In this document: positions 5,155-11,222 of the stretch, piece by piece
Layout: each line of letters starts with the position of its first letter
Position numbering within the stretch: position 1 is the stretch's first letter
NCBI GenBank assembly: GCA_964373575.1
Contig: CAYJVB010000026.1
Span: 1-11,222 of the forward strand
DNA length: 11,222 nt
Direction: 5' to 3'
Origin: CAYJVB01 sp964373575
GTDB lineage: Archaea; Aenigmatarchaeota; Aenigmatarchaeia; CG10238-14
Notes under the pieces: generated by a model
The model's database searches: none
Told to the model about the DNA's origin: nothing
The model's input: only the letters and a program-made list of their open reading frames with translations
Translations under genes and position numbers: made by a program

Positions 5155-6228
5155 TTACTTAAATGTCTTTCTCTTTACTATACTGATAAAAACCTTTCTC
5201 CCTCTAGTAACACTTCTATCAACCCTAGTTCTAACCATTCCAATTTTCTGCAGATATTTAACATGTTGAGACAAAGTATTCTGCGCTATTTTATCATAAT
5301 TTTTATTATACTCTTCCAGCAATTCAGTAGAAGTAAACTCATTATTCTTAGATAAAGCTTCAACGACATTTTTATCAATACCTTCCAATTTCTCTTTGAT
5401 TATTTCCATTTTAACAGCTTTAACCTCTGGCATAACCTGCTTCACATGTTTCACCAAAAGTTTATCAGAATTTTCTTCCTCAGCCAATCTACTTGCCTTC
5501 CTCAGCAGCTCCAATGCAACCCTAACATCTCCACTTCTATTTACGGCATGATTCGCACACATCAATGAAACACCATTTTCAACTACTGCAGATCTAAAAG
5601 CATCTTTGCATCTTTCTTCTACTATATCTTTCACTTCTTGAATAGTGTAAGGTTTGAATTCTATCTCTTCAACATCCAAACTACTTTTTATCCTTGGTTC
5701 TACATTCAAGAAAATATCTTTATAATTTGAAATCATAACTAATCCAATCGGATTTTGCACATACTGGTTCAACCGCAGCAAATCATACAATGCAGTTTCA
5801 TCTTTTTTAACAAGCTGGTCAACCTCATCCAAGCAAATTATCAATCCTGTATTTTTCTTTTTCAAAGCCTCAATCAATCTGTCCAGTACTTCATTCTTTG
5901 ATACACCTCTATCAGGAATAAAACGATCCAACTCATGAACTAGTTTTGTCAAAATTGCAATAGCAGAGTTGAAATCCCACGTATTGACATAAACTGTTTT
6001 AATACCGGAGTACTCTTCAAATTTCCTGAATATGACTTTAGCAACTGCAGTCTTTCCTATGCCTGGCGATCCATAAACAAAAGTGTTCTGTGGCTTCCTC
6101 GACTTGCTTGCTGGTTCTATATTTTTTGCTATCCTTTCAATCTGGTGTTCTCTGTGCGGCAATGCTTCTGGTAAATATTCAGGCGACAATACACCCTCAT
6201 TCTTGAAAATTTTTGACTCATAGGACAT
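5155..6228 (-). CDS. cdc6: Orc1/Cdc6 replication initiator (AAA+ ATPase)
   Basis: This is the archaeal replication initiator. It binds origin boxes and loads the MCM helicase. AAA+ motifs are in order: Walker A GSPGIGKT (53-60), Walker B LIICLDEVD (129-137), sensor 1 MISN (165-168), the EPRIKSSL segment with the candidate arginine finger (177-184), and sensor 2 GDVRVALELL (233-242). The C-terminal winged helix (about 285-355) includes STELLEEYNK and LSQHVKYLQKIGMV for DNA binding. The length of 357 aa is slightly short but complete. The ATG at 6228 begins MSYESKIF, with LSPEYLPEALPHRE following as usual for the family's N-terminus. Archaeal origins often lie beside this gene, but no convincing ORB repeat is visible in the 80-base upstream gap. 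The gene ends 23 bases before the initiator tRNA and supplies its promoter. Confidence 0.95.
   Translation of the reverse strand: MSYESKIFKNEGVLSPEYLPEALPHREHQIERIAKNIEPASKSRKPQNTFVYGSPGIGKTAVAKVIFRKFEEYSGIKTVYVNTWDFNSAIAILTKLVHELDRFIPDRGVSKNEVLDRLIEALKKKNTGLIICLDEVDQLVKKDETALYDLLRLNQYVQNPIGLVMISNYKDIFLNVEPRIKSSLDVEEIEFKPYTIQEVKDIVEERCKDAFRSAVVENGVSLMCANHAVNRSGDVRVALELLRKASRLAEEENSDKLLVKHVKQVMPEVKAVKMEIIKEKLEGIDKNVVEALSKNNEFTSTELLEEYNKNYDKIAQNTLSQHVKYLQKIGMVRTRVDRSVTRGRKVFISIVKRKTFK
5157..5163 (-). promoter_or_regulatory. TTTAAGT promoter element of initiator tRNA, inside orc1
   Basis: TTTAAGT starts 32 bases before the tRNA 5' end and matches the heptamer 31 bases before tRNA-Val. It coincides with the last two codons (Phe-Lys) and first stop base of the Orc1/Cdc6 gene. 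The tRNA promoter is therefore embedded in coding sequence. Confidence 0.55.
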
Positions 6229-6277
6229 AAATAAAATATCACAGTTAAGATTAATTACGATATCTTCACTAAATAGT

Positions 6278-6290
6278 TTATATATTTTAG
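6278..6290 (+). promoter_or_regulatory. TATA-like element in the orc1 / cyclase divergent gap
   Basis: TTTATATATTTTA lies about 20-40 bases upstream of the cyclase-family start. It would suit a promoter with a very short leader. The sequence is AT-rich on both strands and could also serve orc1 in the other direction at a longer distance. Confidence 0.35.
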
Positions 6291-6308
6291 TATAGAGGAT
6301 AGTTGTAG

Positions 6309-6950
6309 GTGAACATTTTGAAAATTAAGATAATTAATTTATCACAAAATTTAAACTTAGATGCTTCAGTTTTTCCAGGAGACCCAGAGGTTAAGTTTCA
6401 AAAATTTGCGAATGTTGAAAATGACGGTTTTAATTTAAGCCAATCATTTTTTGGAAACCATACAGGTACACACATTCAAACCAACTTGGTTGTAGAAAGT
6501 AGGGGAAAAAAATTGTCCAATTATGATATAAATGACTTCCATGCTGATGGTTTGCTAATAGATGTTTCTAATAAATCGAATGATGCACTAATCGATATCA
6601 ATGTTATAAAATCTTTACCTCAAGATTTGTCTAAAAAGGCCGTTCTTTTTTACACAAAATATAACAATCATATCAAAGATAAAGAATATTTTTCATATAC
6701 ACCGACATTATCCATTAAGCTTATCGATGAACTGTTGAAAAGAAATTGCAAAATTATATGTATAGATTCTCATAGTATTTGTTCTGGACCGTTTGAACAA
6801 TATAAAAAATTCATTGGTAAGAAAACATTGTTGGTGGAAGGCCTAGTCAACTTGGAGAGATTAATCGGAAAAAAATTTGAATTCTTCGCAATACCACCAA
6901 TAACAGATACAGAAGCTTTCCCAGTAACCGCATTCGCAATGTTAAAATAG
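6309..6950 (+). CDS. Cyclase-family protein (kynurenine-formamidase-like fold), altered metal site
   Basis: This belongs to the cyclase / KynB-like amidohydrolase family (Pfam Cyclase, PF04199). Family members are metal enzymes such as kynurenine formamidase and polyketide-type cyclases. Supporting segments are INLSQNL near the start, VFPGDPEVKF (21-30), HTGTHI (51-56), the VEGLVNLERL segment (176-185), and the final AIPPITDTEAFPVTAFAM. The family motif H.GTH.D.P.H reads HTGTHIQTNLV here: both His of HTGTH are kept, but the Asp, Pro and last His are Gln, Asn and Val. The usual hydrolase activity is therefore doubtful. GGTGA at 6308-6312 is well placed for a TTG start at 6318 (MKIKIINLSQ); GTG 6309 is the alternative used here. 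The gene is probably co-transcribed with the MOSC gene 32 bases downstream. Confidence 0.75.
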   Translation: MNILKIKIINLSQNLNLDASVFPGDPEVKFQKFANVENDGFNLSQSFFGNHTGTHIQTNLVVESRGKKLSNYDINDFHADGLLIDVSNKSNDALIDINVIKSLPQDLSKKAVLFYTKYNNHIKDKEYFSYTPTLSIKLIDELLKRNCKIICIDSHSICSGPFEQYKKFIGKKTLLVEGLVNLERLIGKKFEFFAIPPITDTEAFPVTAFAMLK

Positions 6951-6982
6951 TAAAATGACAATAGGTAAAAGATTAATGTATT

Positions 6983-7513
6983 ATGGTTTATATTAGAAGC
7001 ATGTCAGGTCGAATATATCAGATTAACAAAAAACTAGAAACACCAGGGGAACATGGATTACCAAAACTTCCTGTAGAATCATCTTTAGTTACCTATAGAG
7101 GAATTGATGGAGATTTCAATGTGTATAGACATGAGAAAAAACATGACGATCCTGACATGGCATTACTTCTCTTTCCATTAGAGATGATACATAAATTGAA
7201 TAAAGAAGGATGGCCGGTTAGCCCTGGAGATTTGGGAGAAAATATAACAACAACAGGAATCCCTTATGATAATTTTGCTCCTGGTAAAATATATAGGCTT
7301 GGTGATCAAACTGAAATTCAGATTTCCCGACCTTGCACAGCATGTCAGAATCTTTATCTCCTTCCATATGTAGGACAAGAAAGAGGACCTACTTTTCTAA
7401 AAACACTAACTTGGAAAGAAAATGGGGTTATAAAGAATAGAAGAGGTTGGTATGCAATAGTTTTGAAAGAAGGTCCAATTAGAAAAGAAGACTCAATAGA
7501 AGAAATAAATTAG
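6983..7513 (+). CDS. MOSC domain protein
   Basis: This is a stand-alone MOSC domain, the sulfur-carrier fold found at the C-terminus of molybdenum-cofactor sulfurases and in YiiM-like proteins. Visible features are GLPKLPVESSLVTYRGIDGD (25-44), the MALLLFPLEMI strand-helix, PGDLGENITTTGI (81-93), and RPCTAC (116-121) with Cys118 and Cys121 near the expected sulfur-carrying cysteine. The usual HGG segment is replaced by HEKKHDDPD. The length of 176 aa is typical. The true start may be the later ATG at 7001 (MSGRIYQI), because MOSC proteins normally begin right at that strand. Its partner in the pair is the cyclase-family gene. No molybdopterin gene is in the window, so the substrate is unknown. 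The stop lies five bases from the convergent alaX stop. Confidence 0.85.
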   Translation: MVYIRSMSGRIYQINKKLETPGEHGLPKLPVESSLVTYRGIDGDFNVYRHEKKHDDPDMALLLFPLEMIHKLNKEGWPVSPGDLGENITTTGIPYDNFAPGKIYRLGDQTEIQISRPCTACQNLYLLPYVGQERGPTFLKTLTWKENGVIKNRRGWYAIVLKEGPIRKEDSIEEIN

Positions 7514-7518
7514 TTAAA

Positions 7519-8220
7519 TCACTCAACTACAAGATAAATTCTCCTGTTGTTTTTCCCTTTATTTTCCTTCCCAACAATTTTAATTCTTCCAATCTCATTT
7601 GTTTTAGCTACGTGTGTTCCACCATCTAACTGTGCATCAAATCCAACAATGTCAACAACTCTCGGATCTCCATACTTTTCATACAATTTCCTATCAACCC
7701 TCATTAAATTCGGATTCTTTTCAACCTCGTCCCATGTAGTCATTTTCGCAACAATAGGCAATCCCTTTTGAACAATATGATTTGATTCATCTTCAAATTT
7801 TTTGATTAATTCATCATCCAAACTCTCTATACTGAAATCCAACCTAGCTCTATCAGGGTAAATATTGCTTCCTGTGAACATAGCAGTAGGAAAATGTTTT
7901 CTGATCACACCACATATGACATGACATGCCGAGTGCAAGCGCATGATGTGATATCTTCTATCCCAATCAATTTTCCCCAGCACTCTATCTCCAACTTGAA
8001 AATTAGGATCACCTTCTATAATGTGAACGATATTCCTGTTTTCATCATATATTGTCTCAATAACCTTTGTTCCGTTAATATTACCTGTATCACCAATTTG
8101 ACCTCCTGCAGTAGCAAAAAAAGCAGTTTTATCAAGAACAACTTTGGTTCCATCAACAGCAACAACCGTAGCATCAAACTCTTTCAGATAAGGATCTTTG
8201 TAAAATAATTTTTCAGTCAC
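7519..8220 (-). CDS. alaX: AlaX-type alanyl-tRNA editing protein
   Basis: This is a free-standing editing domain related to that of AlaRS. It deacylates mischarged tRNA(Ala), mainly Ser-tRNA(Ala), in trans. An N-terminal beta barrel with AGGQIGDTG (38-46) precedes the zinc-binding region RLHSACHVICGVI, where His96 and His100 form the HxxxH. DGGTHVAKTNEIG (199-211) supplies His203. The position that is Cys in AlaRS (CGGTH) is Asp199 here. There is no aminoacylation domain. The 233 aa and N-terminal barrel fit the medium AlaX-M class. Translation starts at GTG 8220, 15 bases after the lysS stop, with AGGA about ten bases upstream. It is thus the last gene of an operon with lysS. Exact substrate range (Ser, Gly, Thr) cannot be read from sequence. 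Confidence 0.9.
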   Translation of the reverse strand: MTEKLFYKDPYLKEFDATVVAVDGTKVVLDKTAFFATAGGQIGDTGNINGTKVIETIYDENRNIVHIIEGDPNFQVGDRVLGKIDWDRRYHIMRLHSACHVICGVIRKHFPTAMFTGSNIYPDRARLDFSIESLDDELIKKFEDESNHIVQKGLPIVAKMTTWDEVEKNPNLMRVDRKLYEKYGDPRVVDIVGFDAQLDGGTHVAKTNEIGRIKIVGKENKGKNNRRIYLVVE

Positions 8221-8235
8221 TTGAATAAATCCTAA

Positions 8236-9774
8236 TCATTTTTTCATTACTCTATCAGCTTCTATGTCACCAAAAACTTCCTTTCTTGTCTCAGGTCTTA
8301 ATGTTGGAAATAGTTTAACATCTCTGATAGAAATATTGTTCGTCAACAGCATTATCAATCTGTCTATGCCAACACTAATCCCACAAGTTGGTGGCATCCC
8401 ATGTTCCATCGCCCTAAGAAAATCATCATCCATTGGATGCGCCTCTTCATCCCCGCTTTCACTTCTTTTCAATTCTTCTATAAAGTTTTTTTTCAGCTGC
8501 ATAGGATCATTTATTTCAGAATAATTATTGCCATATTCTTCCCCGCAAATGAATACTTCAAATCTTTCCGTAAAATCAGGGTCAGCTTTGCATTTTCGTG
8601 ATAAAGCAGATACCTCTACAGGATAATCATAAACTATAGTCGGTTGTATCAATTTCGATTCAACCAGTTCTTCAAAAATTGCACCAACGACTTCACCTTT
8701 TTTTGCATCTTCTCGAATTTCTATTTTGTTATTTTTGGCAAACTTTATCAAATCTTCCCTTGTACTTTTGATGACGTCAATTTTAAGATGTCTTTTAATG
8801 GCATCAACCAATTTTATTCTTTCCCACGGCGGTTTAAGATCTATTTTATACCTTTTATACATCACTTTAGTTGTTCCAATAGCTTTTTTTGCAGCATAAG
8901 CTGTTACATTTTCAACTAATTTCATACCGTCTTTGTAATCTGTGTATGCAGTCATTGCCTCAACTATAAGGAATTCTGGATTGTGTGTACTATCTATTCC
9001 TTCATTCCTGAAATCCGGAGAGAATTCGAAAACTTTCTCAAATCCACCAGCAATCAATCTCTTAAGATACATCTCATTTGAAATTCTAAGATACATCTTC
9101 ATGTTCAAAGCATTGTGGTGTGTCACGAAAGGTCTTGCAAATGCACCTCCATAAATCGGCTGCAATATCGGCGTTTCGACTTCTATGTAACCTTCTTTAA
9201 TAAAATAATCTCTCATCGCCTGTATGATTTTGCTTCTTATTACAAATGTTTTCTTAACTTCAGGATTCATTATCAGGTCAAGATACCTTTGTCTATACCT
9301 CGTTTCCACATCTTTCAAACCAAACCACTCTGAAGGTAAAGGACGAAGAGATTTGCACAAAACATGAAGTTTCTCAACCCAAATACTCAATTCTCCTTTG
9401 TGGGTTTTAAAAATGAAACCTTCGACACCTATTATATCTCCAATGTCAAGTTTTTCCAATATTTTGTATGATTCTCCAAGACTGTCCACTGTAAAATAAG
9501 ATTGAATTCTGCCTGAAAAATCTTCTATGTCAGAAAAACTAGCTTTGCCATGCAACCTTATACTTCTGATTCTCCCAGCTATTTTTACTTTTACTTTCTC
9601 CAGCCTGTCTCCAGCCTTAATTTTTGAGTATTTTTCTTTTAAACCTTCAACCAGGTGTGAGCGTTCATAACGATATCCGAATGGATCTAAACCCATAGAT
9701 CTTAAATCATCTATTTTTTTTCTCCGTTCATTTACAATTTGATCCAAAGTTTTTTCCTGTTTCATAATATTCAT
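8236..9774 (-). CDS. lysS: Lysyl-tRNA synthetase, class II
   Basis: This charges tRNA(Lys) with lysine. It is a class II, not class I (LysK), enzyme. An N-terminal OB-fold anticodon-binding domain (about 63-137: VKIAGRIRSIRLHGKASF onward) is followed by the catalytic domain with motif 1 (region 180-215, ending YGGAFARPF), motif 2 FRNEGIDSTHNPEF (255-268) and motif 3 PPTCGISVGIDRLIMLL near the end. Motif 3 usually reads PPTGG.G.GIDR; here Cys replaces one Gly and the next positions vary. The length of 512 aa is normal. ATG 9774 has GGTG six bases upstream (9784-9781), overlapping the short gap to the preceding unknown gene. Many euryarchaea use class I LysRS, so this class is a lineage marker. 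Confidence 0.96.
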   Translation of the reverse strand: MNIMKQEKTLDQIVNERRKKIDDLRSMGLDPFGYRYERSHLVEGLKEKYSKIKAGDRLEKVKVKIAGRIRSIRLHGKASFSDIEDFSGRIQSYFTVDSLGESYKILEKLDIGDIIGVEGFIFKTHKGELSIWVEKLHVLCKSLRPLPSEWFGLKDVETRYRQRYLDLIMNPEVKKTFVIRSKIIQAMRDYFIKEGYIEVETPILQPIYGGAFARPFVTHHNALNMKMYLRISNEMYLKRLIAGGFEKVFEFSPDFRNEGIDSTHNPEFLIVEAMTAYTDYKDGMKLVENVTAYAAKKAIGTTKVMYKRYKIDLKPPWERIKLVDAIKRHLKIDVIKSTREDLIKFAKNNKIEIREDAKKGEVVGAIFEELVESKLIQPTIVYDYPVEVSALSRKCKADPDFTERFEVFICGEEYGNNYSEINDPMQLKKNFIEELKRSESGDEEAHPMDDDFLRAMEHGMPPTCGISVGIDRLIMLLTNNISIRDVKLFPTLRPETRKEVFGDIEADRVMKK

Positions 9775-9788
9775 TTATAGCACCTTAA

Positions 9789-10220
9789 TTATTTTAAATA
9801 AGCGCAATTTTCATGTGTAAAACATATGCCTATTCCTTCCAGATGCAATCTTAAATTTCGCATAGTTTTACTACTGTAGGCATCATAGTCTGGATATGCT
9901 AAAAGAATTTCACCCAAATATATTGCGTTAGTTCGATCATAGACATTTCTCTGGGTTAAATAATTTTTTACAAATAAAGTTAATCCACCAAAACTATTAT
10001 GATTGCCATGATTCAATCCAAGTAGTTGCAAGCAATCATGTAATTTCCATCCAGGGTTATTAATTCTACCGGGATGTATTCTATAAGGTCGATAACCTTT
10101 TTTAGAGATTGTTAAAGTACCATTGTGTTCCGAAATTCTAATGAATCTATAATTTTTTCTTAGAAAACCTACTAAATCTTCACCAGTTCTAATTCTAGTT
10201 ATTTTAATATTATCTGACAT
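9789..10220 (-). CDS. Protein of unknown function, first gene of the lysS operon
   Basis: I do not recognise this 143-aa protein. It starts MSDNIKITRIRTGEDLVGFL and ends FTHENCAYLK. It has a basic centre (KKGYRPYRIHPGRI), a His/Asn/Gly-rich stretch GLNHGNHNSFGGL, and a C-terminal SSKTMRNLRLHLEGIGICF that could be a helix-plus-strand nucleic-acid-binding piece. There is no membrane span or signal. ATG 10220 has GTGA five bases upstream. The frame stays open to ATG 10286, but the extra 22 codons read through a tRNA T-arm (GVRIPAV), a typical artefact, so the longer version is rejected. It ends 14 bases before lysS and is probably co-transcribed with it. A role in tRNA or translation is conceivable from context only. 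Confidence 0.6.
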   Translation of the reverse strand: MSDNIKITRIRTGEDLVGFLRKNYRFIRISEHNGTLTISKKGYRPYRIHPGRINNPGWKLHDCLQLLGLNHGNHNSFGGLTLFVKNYLTQRNVYDRTNAIYLGEILLAYPDYDAYSSKTMRNLRLHLEGIGICFTHENCAYLK

Positions 10221-10235
10221 TTTATTCACTTTTGA

Positions 10236-10260
10236 CAGAACTGCTGGGATTCGAACCCCA
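10236..10260 (-). pseudogene. Orphan tRNA T-arm and 3' acceptor strand
   Basis: The minus strand shows TGGGG-TTCGAAT-CCCAG followed by CAGTTCT and G: a T-arm with a perfect TTCGAAT loop plus a candidate acceptor strand and discriminator base. The stem has a G:A mismatch at pair 50:64. No complete D-arm, anticodon arm or matching 5' acceptor is found in the normal order upstream. It is either a relic, an attachment-type tRNA fragment, a 3' half of a split tRNA, or part of a rearranged tRNA. Confidence 0.4.
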
Positions 10261-10450
10261 AGGAACCAGAAATGCAAATTATCCACAATTCAGGAGAAAA
10301 ACCTATGAAGATAGCTATCGCTTCTTTTTCAACTTCGGTTTTAGAAATCGTACAATAAATGGACTAAGCAATCCTACAAAATCATTGCATCTTTTGATGT
10401 CCACCCATCATTCTTATCAAAATATATTTTATCAAGCAAAGGATTTAAAT
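10261..10450. other. Unassigned region between rhomboid and the orphan T-arm
   Basis: Together with the T-arm, about 230 bases here carry no convincing protein gene. On the minus strand a TTTAAA box (10449-10444) follows the rhomboid stop, which could start a transcript near 10417. A 29-codon GTG-initiated frame (MDIKRCNDFVGLL...) is present, but no family or ribosome site supports it. A plus-strand frame crossing the T-arm (10232-10504) is antisense and not credible. The region could hold a non-coding RNA, but no C/D or H/ACA signature is clear. Confidence 0.35.
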
Positions 10451-11044
10451 CTATTCCCAAATATACCGAACCTTTCTTTTACCAAAACCGAAGAACTTAA
10501 CTAAAATAAAACCAACCAACATGCCACCTAAGTGTCCATAGTTTGCAACACCCGGTTCCAACCCACCAATTCCATATATCAATTGTAAAACCCCTATGAA
10601 AATGATAAAAACAATCGCCGGCATTGGAATGAACAACTGAAAATATATAATATTCATCGGGAAAAACAAGCCATATGCTGTCATCACTCCAAACACAGCA
10701 CCTGATGCCCCTACCAGCGGAATATCACCTATACCTTCCAGTAGAATGTGAAACAACCCTGAACTAATACCCGTAATTAAATAAAATAATAAAAACTTTA
10801 TCGAACCCATTCTTTGTTCAATTGCAGGACCAAATAGAAAAAGTCCCCACATATTAAGCAAAATATGCGTCAAATCAGCATGAACAAACATGAATGAGAT
10901 GAATTGCCAATACTTCTGGTGATTAATCGCAGCAGTGGGAGTCAAAGCTAAACTATCAATAGAAGGAGGGTATACATATTCAAAAATGAACACTATAAGA
11001 TTAGCTAAAATCAAGAAAAATATCATAGATCTAAAAAATTTCAT
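10451..11044 (-). CDS. Rhomboid family intramembrane serine protease
   Basis: This is a six-span rhomboid protease that cleaves substrates within or next to the membrane. Catalytic Ser114 lies in GASGAVFG (112-119), and His171 in YGHLGGMLVGF (169-179) completes the dyad. The HADLTHILLNMW segment (55-66) supplies the conserved His60 and Asn64 on helix 2. Six hydrophobic segments match the minimal rhomboid core of bacterial and archaeal type, and no extra domain is attached. The length of 197 aa is normal. The ATG at 11044 overlaps the stop of the upstream NUDIX gene as ATGA, so translation is probably coupled. The cytosolic tail is basic (GKRKVRYIWE). Natural substrates are unknown. Confidence 0.94.
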   Translation of the reverse strand: MKFFRSMIFFLILANLIVFIFEYVYPPSIDSLALTPTAAINHQKYWQFISFMFVHADLTHILLNMWGLFLFGPAIEQRMGSIKFLLFYLITGISSGLFHILLEGIGDIPLVGASGAVFGVMTAYGLFFPMNIIYFQLFIPMPAIVFIIFIGVLQLIYGIGGLEPGVANYGHLGGMLVGFILVKFFGFGKRKVRYIWE

Positions 11045-11222
11045 TTGTTATCAACCATATTTTTCAAATCTCTAATAACATCTCCATTACCTATCGTCAT
11101 TTTTATCTTATCTATTTCATTCAAGGTAAACCAGTTATAATCTTCGGCTTCATTATTTATCTTAACATCATTATTTTTAGCTTTGCATAAGTATGCTATC
11201 AGAATGACATGTTTCGGCGACG
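11041..11222 (-). CDS. NUDIX hydrolase, C-terminal part (cut by window end)
   Basis: This is the C-terminal 59 residues of a protein that continues past the right edge. The frame reads SPKHVILIAYLCKA, then EAEDYNWFTLNEIDKIKM, and ends DLKNMVDNK with TGA at 11043-11041. The pattern of a hydrophobic strand, then E.E.Y.WFTL.EI, is typical of the second half of NUDIX hydrolases, which cleave nucleoside diphosphates linked to another group. The NUDIX box itself (GX5EX7REUXEEXGU) would lie outside the window, so activity cannot be judged. The stop overlaps the rhomboid start by four bases (ATGA), indicating an operon. Confidence 0.7.
   Translation of the reverse strand, partial: SPKHVILIAYLCKAKNNDVKINNEAEDYNWFTLNEIDKIKMTIGNGDVIRDLKNMVDNK

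Noticed and set aside
6229..6308. Replication origin beside orc1/cdc6
   Set aside because: The gap is 80 bases, AT-rich, with no repeated or inverted ORB-like motif; it is explained by divergent promoters.
9789..10286. Longer 165-aa version of the unknown gene starting at ATG 10286
   Set aside because: The added N-terminus (FLGVRIPAV) is the translation of a tRNA T-arm; the ATG at 10220 has a proper GTGA site.
10237..10293. Armless tRNA using GAATTG upstream of the orphan T-arm as acceptor
   Set aside because: Pairing is six bases with a wobble, and only about 25 bases remain before the T-arm, too few for an anticodon arm that closes.
10156..10375. GATTTTGTAGG in the unassigned region resembling GATTTAGTAGG in the 143-aa gene, as a possible duplication
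   Set aside because: Similarity covers about 20 bases and then disappears; chance in AT-rich sequence is enough.
10281..10410. C/D-box small RNA (AATGATG near 10412, CTGA near 10293)
   Set aside because: The boxes are imperfect and more than 100 bases apart, with no terminal stem and no internal C'/D' pair.
10232..10504. Plus-strand 90-codon frame
   Set aside because: It reads the T-arm antisense and runs into the rhomboid gene's antisense strand, with no ribosome site or family resemblance.

Overview
The window is a compact, AT-rich archaeal chromosome segment. The archaeal assignment rests on several independent signs: the SRP receptor FtsY directly behind prefoldin alpha, an Orc1/Cdc6 replication initiator, an initiator tRNA with the archaeal A1:U72 and three-G:C anticodon-stem signature, tRNA introns that fold as bulge-helix-bulge (BHB) motifs, and GTGA/GGTG-type ribosome sites. 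The small gene spacing and the gene types fit a DPANN-like lineage, but no marker here fixes the phylum.

Layout, left to right. A possible C-terminus of a + strand gene (1-42) meets the pfdA-ftsY operon on the minus strand. A GT28/MGDG-synthase-like glycosyltransferase diverges from pfdA and converges, with overlapping stop codons, on a winged-helix regulator. The regulator has a leaderless-type promoter next to a 21-bp palindrome. An intron-containing tRNA-Val(UAC) follows, then a divergent pair made of a small coiled-coil protein and a UMF1/Atg22-like MFS transporter. The transporter's last codons are antisense to the 3' end of an initiator tRNA that carries an intron in its D-loop. The promoter of that tRNA lies in the last codons of orc1/cdc6. 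Next come a cyclase-family protein with a degraded metal motif and a MOSC protein (+ strand). They converge on a minus-strand operon: unknown 143-aa protein, class II lysyl-tRNA synthetase, AlaX-type tRNA editing protein. The right end holds an unexplained ~230-base stretch with an orphan tRNA T-arm, then a rhomboid protease translationally coupled to a truncated NUDIX hydrolase.

Most identified genes serve protein synthesis and quality control: membrane targeting (FtsY), folding (prefoldin), tRNA charging and editing (LysS, AlaX), tRNAs, and intramembrane proteolysis (rhomboid). They sit beside a replication initiator and a few accessory genes (glycosyltransferase, cyclase-like, MOSC).

The most interesting content is in the tRNAs. 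The initiator D-loop intron has a relaxed BHB, and its removal restores a standard archaeal initiator D-arm. tRNA-Val has a minimal 16-nt intron in a full 3-4-3 BHB. Both tRNAs share a TTTAAGT element about 31-32 bases upstream. An orphan T-arm plus acceptor sits next to an unknown gene. I see no CRISPR array, insertion sequence, or clear replication origin.
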